Source: Pantoea agglomerans (lineage in GTDB: Bacteria; Pseudomonadota; Gammaproteobacteria; Enterobacterales; Enterobacteriaceae). Taken from it: a stretch of DNA of 64,000 nucleotides. Positions 1 to 9,096 of the stretch are shown one piece after another; position 1 is the first letter of the stretch, and each line of letters begins with the position of its first letter. The translations under genes were made by a program, and so were the position numbers. The notes beneath the pieces are model-generated. The model was given only the letters and a program-made list of their open reading frames with translations. It was not told where the DNA came from and did not search any database. The stretch is from assembly GCF_021397715.1 (NCBI RefSeq), contig NZ_CP090207.1, positions 1,116,001 to 1,180,000 on the forward strand, given 5' to 3'.

Positions 1-485
1 TGGCCGATGGCCCGACCCGGCTGGAAACGGTCAGACTGGATGAGATTGTCGAGCGGGTAGTCAGCGCTCATGCGCTATCGGCCCGAACCAAACTGATGCA
101 GACGGTGCTGGATCTCAGGGCGACGCACTGTCTGGCCGAGCCAACGTTGCTGATGCGGGTGATCGACAACCTCTATTCGAACGCCGTGAACTACGGCAGC
201 GAATCCGGTACCATCTGGCTGCGCAGTCAGCAGCAGGGCGATCGCATCTGGATTGAGGTTGCCAATAGCGGCACGCCGATTCCGCCGGACGAGCAGAAGA
301 TGATTTTCGAGCCGTTCTTCCAGGGCAGCCAGCAGCGTAAAGGTCCCGTCAAGGGCAGCGGGCTGGGACTGAGTATTGCCAAAGATTGTCTGCGCCGGAT
401 GCAGGGTGACCTGTCGCTGGTCACCAGCGATCGCACCGGCGTCTGTTTTCGCATTGAACTGAACACCACAGCCGGGAATGTCTGA
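1..485 (+). CDS. glrK: Sensor histidine kinase GlrK/QseE, C-terminal part
   Basis: The gene enters from the left edge; about 160 C-terminal residues are visible, in the frame ending at the TGA at 483-485. They form the ATP-binding half of a membrane histidine kinase: an N box (DNLYSNAVNYG), the F-box-like stretch MIFEPFFQ and the G2 box GSGLGLSIAKD. The dimerization domain and membrane segments lie outside the window. Identity rests on the following qseG and glrR genes, the conserved enterobacterial glrK-qseG-glrR order. The family phosphorylates GlrR, which with sigma-54 controls the sRNA GlmY and rpoE in E. coli. Partial only because of the window edge. Confidence 0.9.
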   Translation, partial: ADGPTRLETVRLDEIVERVVSAHALSARTKLMQTVLDLRATHCLAEPTLLMRVIDNLYSNAVNYGSESGTIWLRSQQQGDRIWIEVANSGTPIPPDEQKMIFEPFFQGSQQRKGPVKGSGLGLSIAKDCLRRMQGDLSLVTSDRTGVCFRIELNTTAGNV

Positions 486-488
486 CCG

Positions 489-1157
489 ATGAAATATTTA
501 CCCGCTTTGCTGCTGAGCACGCTGACGACCGTGCTGCTCAGCGGCTGTACCGCTTCTCCGGCCACTTCATCGCTGCCATCCGGTCATCCGGTGGCGGAAC
601 CGGAGGTCAAAATAGCCGATTATCTGGCGACCCGTTGCAGTGACGTATGGCAGATTGAGAATCCGGCGGCGCTTGGTAATCCGCTCTACTGGATGCGCGC
701 CATCGACTGTGCGGAACGCCTGTCGCCGGCCGAAGCCCGGGCGGAAGCGCATCGCTGGCCGGCGGAGAGCTGGTCACGCGCCTTTAAGCAGGGCGTGTTA
801 ATGGCTAACGGCAACGTAACGCCAATGGAGCGACGCCAGTATGTCACCACGCTTGACAGCTACAGCAGTGACTTTCCTGCTCCGGTGCGTCCGCTTATTC
901 AGCTGTGGCGCAGCAACCAGGCCGCGCAGCTGGACCTCAGCGAAGCGCGCAGCCGTTACGCGCATCTGCAACAAAGCAGTGATGCCCAGCTGGAGGCCAT
1001 CCGGCAGCAGATGGTCAGGCAGCAACAGCAGCTGAGTGATACGCAGCGTAAGCTGGAGCGCCTGACCGACATTGAGCGCCAGCTATCATCCCGCAAAGCG
1101 CCGGATGTCTCTGACAGCAGTCACGGCACCGCACTGCCGCAGGAAGAGGAGCAATAA
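489..1157 (+). CDS. qseG: QseG outer-membrane lipoprotein of the GlrK/GlrR locus
   Basis: A 222-residue protein with a lipoprotein signal: hydrophobic residues 5-17 then LSGC, so Cys20 would be lipidated. The mature part contains a Gln-rich, probably coiled-coil region (about residues 150-205) after a Cys-containing globular part. In E. coli QseG sits at the outer membrane and stimulates the QseE/GlrK kinase. The ATG follows the kinase stop by 3 bases and the TAA overlaps the glrR start by one base, so the three genes are probably one translationally coupled operon. Function is inferred from position and architecture; sequence conservation of this family is low. Confidence 0.85.
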   Translation: MKYLPALLLSTLTTVLLSGCTASPATSSLPSGHPVAEPEVKIADYLATRCSDVWQIENPAALGNPLYWMRAIDCAERLSPAEARAEAHRWPAESWSRAFKQGVLMANGNVTPMERRQYVTTLDSYSSDFPAPVRPLIQLWRSNQAAQLDLSEARSRYAHLQQSSDAQLEAIRQQMVRQQQQLSDTQRKLERLTDIERQLSSRKAPDVSDSSHGTALPQEEEQ

Positions 1158-2491
1158 TGGTTAAACAAGCCGCCCGGCTGCTGCTGGTCGATGACGATCC
1201 CAGCCTGCTGAAGCTGCTGGGCATGCGTCTCAGCAGCGAAGGTTACCAGGTCACCACCGCCGCCAGCGGTCCGGAAGCGCTGCGCCTGTTGCAGAAAGAA
1301 AAAATTGATCTGGTGATCAGCGATCTGCGGATGGATGAAATGGATGGGCTGGCGCTGTTTGGCGAGATTCAGAAACGCCATATGGGGCTGCCGGTGATTA
1401 TTCTGACCGCACACGGCTCGATTCCGGATGCGGTCTCCGCCACCCAGCAGGGCGTGTTCAGCTTTCTGACCAAGCCGGTGGATCGTGATGCGCTCTACAA
1501 AGCGATCGATGAAGCGCTGGCGCAGCAGGCACCCATCAGCGATGACCGCTGGCGCGAAGCAATTGTCACCCGCAGCCCGCTGATGCTGCGGCTGCTGGAG
1601 CAGGCGCATATGGTGGCGCAGTCGGATGTCAGCGTGCTGATTAACGGGCAGAGCGGCACCGGCAAAGAGATGCTGGCGCAGGCGATCCATGCCGCCAGTC
1701 CCCGTAACGGCAAGCCGTTCATCGCCATCAACTGCGGTGCGCTGCCCGAGCAGCTGCTGGAGTCTGAACTGTTTGGTCACGCCAAAGGGGCGTTTACCGG
1801 CGCAGTCAGCGCCCGCGATGGGCTGTTCAAAGCGGCTGGCGGCGGCACGCTGTTTCTCGATGAGATCGGCGATATGCCGCAGGCGCTGCAGGTTAAGCTG
1901 CTGCGGGTGCTGCAGGAGCGTAAAATCCGGCCGGTCGGCAGCGATCATGACATCGATATCGACGTGCGCATCATTTCCGCTACCCATCGCGATCTGCCTA
2001 AGGCGATGGAGAAAAAAGAGTTCCGTGAAGATCTGTTCTATCGCCTCAATGTGGTGAATCTGAAAATTCCGGCACTGCATCAGCGAACGGAAGATATCCC
2101 GCTGCTGGCGAATCATCTGCTGCGTCAGGCAGCGGAACGGCATAAACCGCAGATCCGCAGTTTCTCGGTTGATGCGATGAAACGGCTGATGGCGGCCAGC
2201 TGGCCGGGTAACGTGCGCCAGCTGGTCAATGTGGTTGAGCAGTGTGTGGCGCTCAGCGCCTCGCCAGTGATCAGTGATGCGCTGGTGGCGCAGGCGCTGA
2301 GCGGTGAAAACAGCGCGCTGCCGACGTTTGCCGAGGCGCGCAACCAGTTTGAGCTGAACTATCTGCGCAAGCTGCTGCAGATGACCAAAGGCAATGTTAC
2401 TCATGCTGCGCGTCTGGCTGGACGCAACCGTACTGAGTTCTATAAGCTGCTGTCTCGTCACGAACTGGACGCCAGCGATTTTAAAGAGTAG
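1157..2491 (+). CDS. glrR: Sigma-54-dependent response regulator GlrR/QseF
   Basis: A 444-residue NtrC-type activator. Residues 1-120 are a receiver domain with the acidic pocket D12-D14, phosphoacceptor D56 and conserved Lys in FLTKPVD. The AAA+ domain follows, with a Walker A motif GQSGTGKE near residues 163-170 and the sigma-54 contact loop GAFTGA near 211-216. A Fis-type helix-turn-helix lies near 400-440 ([21 protein letters not shown]). Length matches E. coli GlrR (444). It is the output of the GlrK/QseG pathway and is known to activate glmY and rpoE promoters in enterobacteria. The start ATG overlaps the qseG stop by one base. Confidence 0.95.
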   Translation: MVKQAARLLLVDDDPSLLKLLGMRLSSEGYQVTTAASGPEALRLLQKEKIDLVISDLRMDEMDGLALFGEIQKRHMGLPVIILTAHGSIPDAVSATQQGVFSFLTKPVDRDALYKAIDEALAQQAPISDDRWREAIVTRSPLMLRLLEQAHMVAQSDVSVLINGQSGTGKEMLAQAIHAASPRNGKPFIAINCGALPEQLLESELFGHAKGAFTGAVSARDGLFKAAGGGTLFLDEIGDMPQALQVKLLRVLQERKIRPVGSDHDIDIDVRIISATHRDLPKAMEKKEFREDLFYRLNVVNLKIPALHQRTEDIPLLANHLLRQAAERHKPQIRSFSVDAMKRLMAASWPGNVRQLVNVVEQCVALSASPVISDALVAQALSGENSALPTFAEARNQFELNYLRKLLQMTKGNVTHAARLAGRNRTEFYKLLSRHELDASDFKE

Positions 2492-2588
2492 CGTGCGCCG
2501 CACGACTGAGGCGGCTGCAGATCGCAAACAGTGATGTGGATTGCGGATATTCGCGCCCGGCAGCGCCAGCAACATTTATACTTGATAA

Positions 2589-2966
<378 letters not shown>

Positions 2967-2983
2967 GTTCGCCGGATTAAAAA

Positions 2984-3010
2984 AGCCCGCTGCGATGCGG
3001 GCTTTTTTTA
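2984..3010 (+). terminator. Rho-independent terminator after glnB
   Basis: A 7-bp stem AGCCCGC/GCGGGCT (2984-2990 with 2997-3003), six-base loop, then seven T. Flanking A residues upstream also make it usable as a terminator for the convergent hmp gene. Confidence 0.9.
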
Positions 3011-3018
3011 TGGCGGAA

Positions 3019-4203
3019 TCACATGCCTTTATGCGGACCGAACAGTTCATAGTGGATGCGTGTATCCTCTACGCCGGCATCACGTAGCTGCGCGATCACA
3101 TGCTGCATAAAGCCCAGCGGTCCGCACAGGTAGAACTGCGTCTGCGGCGACTGCAGGCGTGCCGCCATAGCCGTGACGTCCATCAGACCCTGCGCATCAT
3201 ACGCACCGGCATCCTGCGGGGCGGGCTGACGATACCAGACCTGCGAAACGAAATCGCTGAGCTGTGCGCCGGTCGCTTTCACTTCGTCAGCAAAGGCGTG
3301 CTGCTCGCCATTTTCCGCTGCGTGCAGCCAGCTTACCGGGGCGCGCGAATGGCGGGCCGCCAGCGCATGCAGCATCGCCAGCATCGGCGTCTGTCCGACA
3401 CCGGCTGAGATCAGCGCCACCGGCGTCTCAGCGTCAGTCTGCAGGAAGAAATCACCGTGCGGTGCCGCCAGCTGCAACTCATCGCCCACTTTACCCGACT
3501 GATGAAGCCAGCCGGACACTGTGCCCTGTGCCTCACGCTTCACCGCAATACGGTAATCTTTGCCATTACTCAGGTGGGTCAGGGAGTATTGACGAATCTG
3601 ATGATGTTCAAAGCTGGCTGGCTGCAGGTGAACCGTCAGGTACTGACCGGGTTCAAACGCCGCTACCGGGCCGCCATCAACCGGAGTAAAGGTGAAACTT
3701 TTGATCACCGCGCTCTGTTGTTCAATCGCGCTGATGCGGAAGGTCCGGGTACCGCGCCAGCCGCCCGGCTGCTGCTCCGATGCCTGATAAATTTGTTCTT
3801 CACGCTGGATAAACACCTCTGCCAGAACACCGTAAGCGCGTCCCCATGCAGCCAGCACCTCTTCGCCGGGATCGAGCAGCTCTTTGATGGTTGCCAGTAA
3901 ATTTTCGCCGACGATGGCGTACTGATCAGGCTGAATATTCAGGCTGGTATGCTTCTGCGCAATCTTTTCCACCGCCGGCAGCAGCACCGCCAGATTTTCC
4001 AGGTTAGCCCCGTAAGCGCAGATCGCATTAAACAGCGCTTCCCGCTGAGCGCCGTTGCGCTGGTTGTTCATGTTGAAGACGTTTTTCAGTTCGGGATGGT
4101 GCGACAACATGCGGTCATAAAAGTGGGCGGTAAGTTTTGGGCCGCAGGCCGCAATCGCAGGCAGCGTCGATTTAACGGTGGCGATGGTTTGTGCATCAAG
4201 CAT
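3019..4203 (-). CDS. hmp: Flavohemoprotein Hmp, nitric oxide dioxygenase
   Basis: 394 residues (E. coli 396). It oxidises NO to nitrate with O2 and NAD(P)H in the cytoplasm. Residues 1-138 are the globin domain with proximal haem ligand His85 and distal-pocket Tyr29 and Gln53 all present. Next comes a FAD-binding domain (RQYSLTHL) and a NAD-binding domain ([14 protein letters not shown]). I chose ATG 4203, preceded by GAGG, because it yields the canonical [11 protein letters not shown] start; an upstream in-frame ATG would run through the promoter and NsrR site. It is divergent from glyA as in E. coli and appears NsrR-controlled. Confidence 0.96.
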   Translation of the reverse strand: MLDAQTIATVKSTLPAIAACGPKLTAHFYDRMLSHHPELKNVFNMNNQRNGAQREALFNAICAYGANLENLAVLLPAVEKIAQKHTSLNIQPDQYAIVGENLLATIKELLDPGEEVLAAWGRAYGVLAEVFIQREEQIYQASEQQPGGWRGTRTFRISAIEQQSAVIKSFTFTPVDGGPVAAFEPGQYLTVHLQPASFEHHQIRQYSLTHLSNGKDYRIAVKREAQGTVSGWLHQSGKVGDELQLAAPHGDFFLQTDAETPVALISAGVGQTPMLAMLHALAARHSRAPVSWLHAAENGEQHAFADEVKATGAQLSDFVSQVWYRQPAPQDAGAYDAQGLMDVTAMAARLQSPQTQFYLCGPLGFMQHVIAQLRDAGVEDTRIHYELFGPHKGM

Positions 4204-4222
4204 AGGAAGAACCTCACAGGTA

Positions 4223-4270
4223 AAGTTGCATTTTAAATGCATCTTATAGCTCGTTACGCTGCGCTGTAAA
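4223..4270 (-). promoter_or_regulatory. hmp promoter with NsrR operator
   Basis: On the minus strand TTTACA (4265-4270) and TATAAG (4243-4248) are separated by 16 bp. A 23-bp near-perfect palindrome at 4223-4245 has half-sites AAGTTGCATTT and AAATGCATCTT, which matches the known NsrR consensus (AAGATGCATTT inverted). It overlaps the -10 element, the arrangement of a repressor that is relieved by NO acting on the NsrR Fe-S cluster. Confidence 0.85.
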
Positions 4271-4403
4271 TAACCAGACCCCATTTACGGTGATTCCGCT
4301 GGCAACTTTTCAGTGCAGGATGAGGAAATCTCCATCACATCCTGAAGAAATTTCCGGCTGCGGTTTCGTCGGAAAAAAGCGTAAAAATCCCGTGCCGCTG
4401 CCC

Positions 4404-4419
4404 AGCCAATCGTTTGCGT
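4404..4419 (+). promoter_or_regulatory. Candidate PurR operator upstream of glyA
   Basis: The 16-mer AGCCAATCGTTTGCGT matches the PurR consensus ACGCAAACGTTTGCGT at 13 of 16 positions, with one perfect half-site. E. coli glyA is PurR-repressed. The rest of the 329-bp hmp-glyA gap (4204-4532) holds the hmp promoter and a TACACT -10-like hexamer at 4462-4467. I see no convincing MetR palindrome although E. coli has two there. Confidence 0.65.
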
Positions 4420-4532
4420 AAAAAGAGGGGATTCACCCTACCTTCACCCGATAAAACGGTTTACACTGTGGGCCTTCGCCCCGGTGGGGCTTAAACTGCC
4501 GTTAAAAAAGTTAGCTGAGTCAGGAGATGCGG

Positions 4533-5786
4533 ATGTTAAAGCGTGATATGAACATTGCCGATTATGATGCCGAGTTGTGGCAGGCGATGGAGCAAGAGAA
4601 AGTGCGTCAGGAAGAGCACATCGAACTGATTGCTTCTGAAAACTACACCAGCCCGCGCGTTATGCAGGCGCAAGGTTCTCAGCTCACCAACAAATACGCC
4701 GAAGGCTATCCGGGCAAACGCTACTACGGCGGTTGTGAATATGTTGATATCGTTGAGCAGTTAGCGATTGACCGCGCTAAAGAACTGTTTGGTGCCGATT
4801 ACGCTAACGTGCAGCCGCACTCCGGTTCGCAGGCAAATTTCGCGGTCTATACCGCGCTGCTGCAGCCTGGTGACACCATCCTCGGCATGAACCTGGCTCA
4901 CGGCGGACACCTGACGCACGGCTCACCGGTTAACCTCTCTGGCAAACTCTACAACGTGGTCGCTTACGGTATCGATGAAACCGGTAAGATTGACTACGAC
5001 GAGCTGGCTGAACTGGCAAAAACCCATAAGCCGAAAATGATTGTAGGCGGCTTCTCTGCCTATTCCGGCGTCTGTGACTGGGCAAAAATGCGTGAAATCG
5101 CCGATAGCGTCGGTGCCTGGCTGTTCGTTGACATGGCGCACGTCGCCGGTCTGATCGCCGCTGACGTCTACCCAAGCCCGGTGCCACATGCGCACGTCGT
5201 CACCTCGACCACCCACAAAACCCTGGCGGGTCCGCGTGGCGGCATCATCCTGGCGAAAAACGGTGACGAAGATTTCTATAAGAAACTGAACTCTGCGGTC
5301 TTCCCTGGCGGCCAGGGCGGTCCTCTGATGCACGTCATTGCCGGTAAAGCGGTCGCCTTCAAAGAGGCGATGGAGCCGGAATTTAAAACCTACCAGCAGC
5401 AGGTAGCGAAAAATGCCAAAGCGATGGTCGAGGTGCTGATCGCGCGCGGCTACAACATCGTTTCTGGCGGTACCCATAACCATCTGTTCCTGATCGATCT
5501 GGTGAGCAAAAACCTGACCGGTAAAGAAGCGGATGCTGCGCTGGGCCGTGCCAATATCACGGTAAACAAAAACAGCGTACCTAACGATCCGAAGAGCCCG
5601 TTTGTTACCTCAGGTATTCGTATCGGTACCCCAGCCGTGACGCGCCGTGGCTTCAACGAAGCAGACGTACGTGAACTGGCAGGCTGGATTGCTGACGTGC
5701 TGGATAACATCAACGACGAAGCGACCATTGAGCGCACCAAACAGAAAGTGCTGGAAATCTGCAGCCGTCTGCCGGTCTATGCTTAA
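4533..5786 (+). CDS. glyA: Serine hydroxymethyltransferase GlyA
   Basis: 417 residues, the E. coli length, and very similar throughout. A PLP enzyme converting serine plus tetrahydrofolate to glycine and 5,10-methylene-THF; it is the main one-carbon source for purine, thymidylate and methionine synthesis. The PLP lysine is K229 in STTHKTLAG, codon at 5217-5219. I take the second ATG (4533, [12 protein letters not shown]), which matches the E. coli N-terminus and has CAGGAG seven bases upstream; ATG 4527 is too close to that site. It is monocistronic: a strong terminator follows. Confidence 0.98.
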   Translation: MLKRDMNIADYDAELWQAMEQEKVRQEEHIELIASENYTSPRVMQAQGSQLTNKYAEGYPGKRYYGGCEYVDIVEQLAIDRAKELFGADYANVQPHSGSQANFAVYTALLQPGDTILGMNLAHGGHLTHGSPVNLSGKLYNVVAYGIDETGKIDYDELAELAKTHKPKMIVGGFSAYSGVCDWAKMREIADSVGAWLFVDMAHVAGLIAADVYPSPVPHAHVVTSTTHKTLAGPRGGIILAKNGDEDFYKKLNSAVFPGGQGGPLMHVIAGKAVAFKEAMEPEFKTYQQQVAKNAKAMVEVLIARGYNIVSGGTHNHLFLIDLVSKNLTGKEADAALGRANITVNKNSVPNDPKSPFVTSGIRIGTPAVTRRGFNEADVRELAGWIADVLDNINDEATIERTKQKVLEICSRLPVYA

Positions 5787-5811
5787 CCGCTAACCCGTTG
5801 TGAACGCGCAT

Positions 5812-5840
5812 AAAAAGGATGGCTGATGCCATCCTTTTTT
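5812..5840 (+). terminator. Rho-independent terminator after glyA
   Basis: A 12-bp perfect stem AAAAAGGATGGC/GCCATCCTTTTT (5812-5823 with 5828-5839), TGAT loop, T run. Confidence 0.93.
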
Positions 5841-5914
5841 AATGCCTGAAACAGGGCGCTCTGCCAGAGTAGCGTCCACTCTTGCTGCCATGCAGCACTC
5901 TTGCTGGAGGGAAT

Positions 5915-7063
5915 ATGGCAATCGGCTCCGCCAGATGGCTCGGATTGGGCTACTTCACTTACTTCTTCTGTTACGGCATCTATCTGCCCTTCTGGGGCGT
6001 CTGGCTGAAAGGCACCGGCCTTGATGCCGAAAAAATTGGTCTGCTGCTGGGCTGTGGCATGGTGGCGCGCTTTGTCGGCAGCCTGCTTATCGCCTCGCAG
6101 GTAAAAAATCCGGCGCAGTTAATTACCGCACTTCGCCTGCTGGCACTGATGACCTGCCTGTTCGCCATCGGCTACTGGGTCGGGCAGCAGTGGATGTGGC
6201 TGCTGGCGGTGATGATTGGCTTCAACCTGTTTTTCTCGCCGCTGGTGCCGCTGAGTGATGCGCTCGCCGCCACCTGGACGCAGCAGATTGGCCTGGCCTA
6301 CGGGCCGGTGCGGCTATGGGGATCGCTGGCGTTTGTCATCAGTTCAGCGCTGACCGGGGTGCTGGTCAGCGCATACTCCTCGCAGGCGATATTGCTGTTG
6401 CTGTCAGTTGGCGCGCTCAGCATGCTGGCGGGCATGATGCTCAGGCCTGCGACCCATCCGCAGGGCAATGAACGTCAGGGCGCTGCAGGCGGCGGCTGGG
6501 CGGTCTGGCGGGATCTGCTGCGCGAGAATGCGGTCTGGCGCTTTATGCTGTGCGTGACGCTACTACAGGGCGCGCACGCGGCCTATTACGGCTTCAGTGC
6601 GATCTGGTGGCAGGAGAGCGGCTATTCCGCCTCGACGGTGGGCTATCTCTGGTCGCTGGGCGTGGTGGCGGAGATTATTATTTTTGCGCTCAGTAACCGG
6701 CTGTTCCGCCGCTGGAGCGCGCGCGATCTGCTGCTGCTGTCGGGCATTTGTGCCCTGATTCGCTGGAGCCTGCTGGGCGCCAGTACCGCGCTGCCGCTGC
6801 TGATTGTGGCGCAGATTCTGCACTGCGGCAGCTTCACCGTCTGCCATCTGGCGGCGATGCGTTTTATTGCCGCACGCCAGGGCGCAGAGGTCATCCGGCT
6901 GCAATCCCTCTACTCCGCGCTGGCGATGGGCGGTGGCATTGCGGTGATGACCATGATTTGCGGCGTACTCTTTACCCATCTGCAGGGGCATCTGTTCTGG
7001 GTGATGGCGCTGGTGGCACTGCCTGCGCTGTTTCTGCGTCCGCGTTACGACTCAAGCAAATAA
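5915..7063 (+). CDS. hcaT: HcaT-like MFS transporter (3-phenylpropionate permease family)
   Basis: 382 residues (E. coli HcaT 379), aligned end to end from memory with MAIGSARWLGLGYFTYFF against the HcaT start. About 12 transmembrane segments; typical major facilitator/FHS proton symporter fold. Start ATG 5915 has GGAGGG five bases upstream; an earlier in-frame ATG lacks a site. In E. coli HcaT is assigned to uptake of 3-phenylpropionate and lies by csiE and the hca catabolic genes. Here csiE follows, but no hcaR or hcaEFCBD genes are present, so the substrate is uncertain. Its 3' end overlaps csiE, convergent, by 19 bp. Confidence 0.85.
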   Translation: MAIGSARWLGLGYFTYFFCYGIYLPFWGVWLKGTGLDAEKIGLLLGCGMVARFVGSLLIASQVKNPAQLITALRLLALMTCLFAIGYWVGQQWMWLLAVMIGFNLFFSPLVPLSDALAATWTQQIGLAYGPVRLWGSLAFVISSALTGVLVSAYSSQAILLLLSVGALSMLAGMMLRPATHPQGNERQGAAGGGWAVWRDLLRENAVWRFMLCVTLLQGAHAAYYGFSAIWWQESGYSASTVGYLWSLGVVAEIIIFALSNRLFRRWSARDLLLLSGICALIRWSLLGASTALPLLIVAQILHCGSFTVCHLAAMRFIAARQGAEVIRLQSLYSALAMGGGIAVMTMICGVLFTHLQGHLFWVMALVALPALFLRPRYDSSK

Positions 7064-8313
7064 CGGATACGCTGCTGATGATGTGCCGTCAGCGGCAGTT
7101 CCGCATGGATCAGCGGCGGTGAGAACAGCGGCAGAGACGTCGCGTAAGGGGAAATAATCAGGTCAACCTCGCGCGGCGCGCCATCACGCTGAAAGCTGCT
7201 CACCTGCTGGTAGGTGATATTGATCGGCAGCAGGGTGATTTCACGGATCTGCTGCTCGACATCCTGCTCCAGTTGCGGATCTTCACCGGTCAGGATCAGC
7301 ACCTGCTTCTCCTGCAGCGCGTTTTCCTGCATCAGCCAGGCACCAAAAATCACCGTAATCAGGCTCACCTCTTCCGGCGTAAAAGCGATCTGGTATTCAT
7401 ATTCAAAAGCGCGCAGCGCCAGCTGGGTGGTGCGCAGCAGGCGAGGGTAGAGGCGACTGACATCCAGCGCCACGCTGTTGTCGATGCCGATAGTGAAGTG
7501 GGTGCGATCCAGCGCCTGAGCCAGATGGGTATAGAGCTGACGCAGCAGATCGTCGCGGTCGGCGAAGGTCACGGCGGCACACTCCTCAAAGTCGGCAATC
7601 AGCTGCACCGTTGCCGCCATTAAGCGCTGCTCGCAGGGATGACGGACCCGATCGGCCGCCGGGGTGTGAATCAGGCTGAACAGCAGCGTCCAGAAATCGG
7701 TTTCGCTGATATGCGGTGCCAGATGGCAGCGTTTCCGCCAGTGATGGATTACCGCTTCAGCAGCCCGACGCTCCACCTTGTGCTGCAGCCAGACGCGCTG
7801 CGCATCGCTGAACAGTGCCGGCTGGCGCTGGCAAAGACCATATTTCATAAAGATCTGCAAAAAAAGCCGATCGCGCTCGCTGAAGTCGCGGCCCAGCCGC
7901 AGCCCACAATGCTGAATTAATGCCTGCAGATTGGTTTCATCATACAGCGCCTTCTCAATCTTCATCACTTTCAGGCGCTGACGTAACGGAGCGGCAAAAT
8001 GCTCACAGACGAAATCCTGCGATAACCGCAGACTGCGTCGCAGGTTGTGCAGCAAACAGAGGCGCCGATCCAACTCTGTACCATGAAGACGAAAGCTGCC
8101 ATCCACCATCTGATGCAGTTCCAGCTGGTGGTAGCGCTGTATCTCATTACCCACTTCCGCGATATCCTGTCGGGCAACCGCAGGATCCACGCCATTTAAC
8201 TGACAGACTTTTTCAAGCGTAAGCACGGGAGTCGGCAGAAACAGCAGTAGTAAAAGATGGCACTGACGCTGTGAACGGGTGAAGAGTGGTGCCAAAGGGG
8301 TAGCAGAACTCAT
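7045..8313 (-). CDS. csiE: Stationary-phase inducible protein CsiE
   Basis: 422 residues, matching E. coli CsiE (426) over its length, for example GIDNSVALDVSRLYPRLLRTT and VIFGAWLMQENALQEKQ. The family has PTS-regulatory-domain (PRD)-like segments in the middle and C-terminus and a degenerate N-terminal HTH; E. coli csiE is induced in stationary phase under cAMP-CRP and RpoS. The molecular role is unknown. Start at ATG 8313; a TTG one codon upstream is also possible. Convergent with and overlapping hcaT at the 3' ends. Confidence 0.88.
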   Translation of the reverse strand: MSSATPLAPLFTRSQRQCHLLLLLFLPTPVLTLEKVCQLNGVDPAVARQDIAEVGNEIQRYHQLELHQMVDGSFRLHGTELDRRLCLLHNLRRSLRLSQDFVCEHFAAPLRQRLKVMKIEKALYDETNLQALIQHCGLRLGRDFSERDRLFLQIFMKYGLCQRQPALFSDAQRVWLQHKVERRAAEAVIHHWRKRCHLAPHISETDFWTLLFSLIHTPAADRVRHPCEQRLMAATVQLIADFEECAAVTFADRDDLLRQLYTHLAQALDRTHFTIGIDNSVALDVSRLYPRLLRTTQLALRAFEYEYQIAFTPEEVSLITVIFGAWLMQENALQEKQVLILTGEDPQLEQDVEQQIREITLLPINITYQQVSSFQRDGAPREVDLIISPYATSLPLFSPPLIHAELPLTAHHQQRIRYLLES

Positions 8314-8448
8314 CAATCAGATTTCCAGCAGGCTATTTTGAGCTAAGAATAGCTAACCCCGTCAGTCCCGGTGTAGGTCAGGCAGATTTTTTAGTCAGAG
8401 GTTTAAGGCGGGTCACAAAATTTTGTTACTTATAGATTCTTTTCAACG

Positions 8449-8471
8449 GGAACGTTACTTTATAACATTAT
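8449..8471 (+). promoter_or_regulatory. Zur-like palindrome overlapping the zevA-like start
   Basis: The core CGTTACTTTATAACA resembles the Zur core TGTTATnnnATAACA: the right half-site is perfect, the left 4 of 6. Over the 23-bp extended Zur consensus I count about 16 of 22 informative matches. The site reaches into the ATG of the next gene and leaves no room for a Shine-Dalgarno sequence. This is a by-eye match, so moderate confidence. Confidence 0.45.
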
Positions 8472-9096
8472 GAAACGCACAGGCTTTGTCTTACTGATGG
8501 TATTAAGTCCGGCTGCGCTGGCGCATCCGCACAGTTTCATCGACATGAAAACGGAACTGGTGGCCAAAGACGACACCTTTACCGGGCTGAAAATGACCTG
8601 GACGATGGATGAGATCACCTCGGCCGATCTGCTGTATGACGCTGGCGAGGCGAAGCCGGGAAGCGTGGTGTGGAAAAAGCTGGCAGCGGGCGTGATGGCT
8701 AACGTGCTGGGCCAGCACTACTTTTCAGAAATCTGGCACAATCAACAGCGGGTGAAGTTTTTGAATCTGCCAACCGAATACAATTTGTCGCGTAACGGTC
8801 ATAAAGCCGTGCTTGAGTTTATTCTGCCGCTGGCGGAACCGCCGGTACTGACCGGCCAGCGCTTTGAGATCCTCACCTTCGATCCGACCTATTTTGTCGA
8901 CATGTTTTACGACAATGCCCGCGCCCTGACGCTGCCGCCCGCGCTGCAGCCACGCTGTAAGTTTGCGCTGAATACGCCAAAGCCCAATGACTCCCTGAAA
9001 CAGTATGCATTGTCGCTGGATAAAGCCGATGCGCCGGCCGAAGAGCTCGATTTAGGCCGGCAGTTTGCCCAGACGGTGATACTCACATGTCAGTGA
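8470..9096 (+). CDS. zevA: ZevA-like DUF1007 periplasmic protein
   Basis: 208 residues beginning with a Sec signal peptide (MKRTGFVLLMVLSPAALA, cleavage before HPHSF). The mature N-terminus HPHSFIDM carries histidines typical of the DUF1007 family. Such proteins are paired with a NicO-family permease; in Haemophilus influenzae the pair ZevAB supports zinc uptake. The downstream permease overlaps by 10 bp, supporting a two-gene operon. No Shine-Dalgarno is seen before the ATG at 8470; the signal peptide makes this the only sensible start. The metal (Zn, Ni or Co) is not decided by sequence; the Zur-like site favours zinc. Confidence 0.8.
   Translation: MKRTGFVLLMVLSPAALAHPHSFIDMKTELVAKDDTFTGLKMTWTMDEITSADLLYDAGEAKPGSVVWKKLAAGVMANVLGQHYFSEIWHNQQRVKFLNLPTEYNLSRNGHKAVLEFILPLAEPPVLTGQRFEILTFDPTYFVDMFYDNARALTLPPALQPRCKFALNTPKPNDSLKQYALSLDKADAPAEELDLGRQFAQTVILTCQ

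Noticed and set aside
4311..4370. MetR sites before glyA
   Set aside because: TGAGGAAATCTCC and TGAAGAAATTTCC are only half matches to TGAAnnTnnTTCA; not reported as sites.
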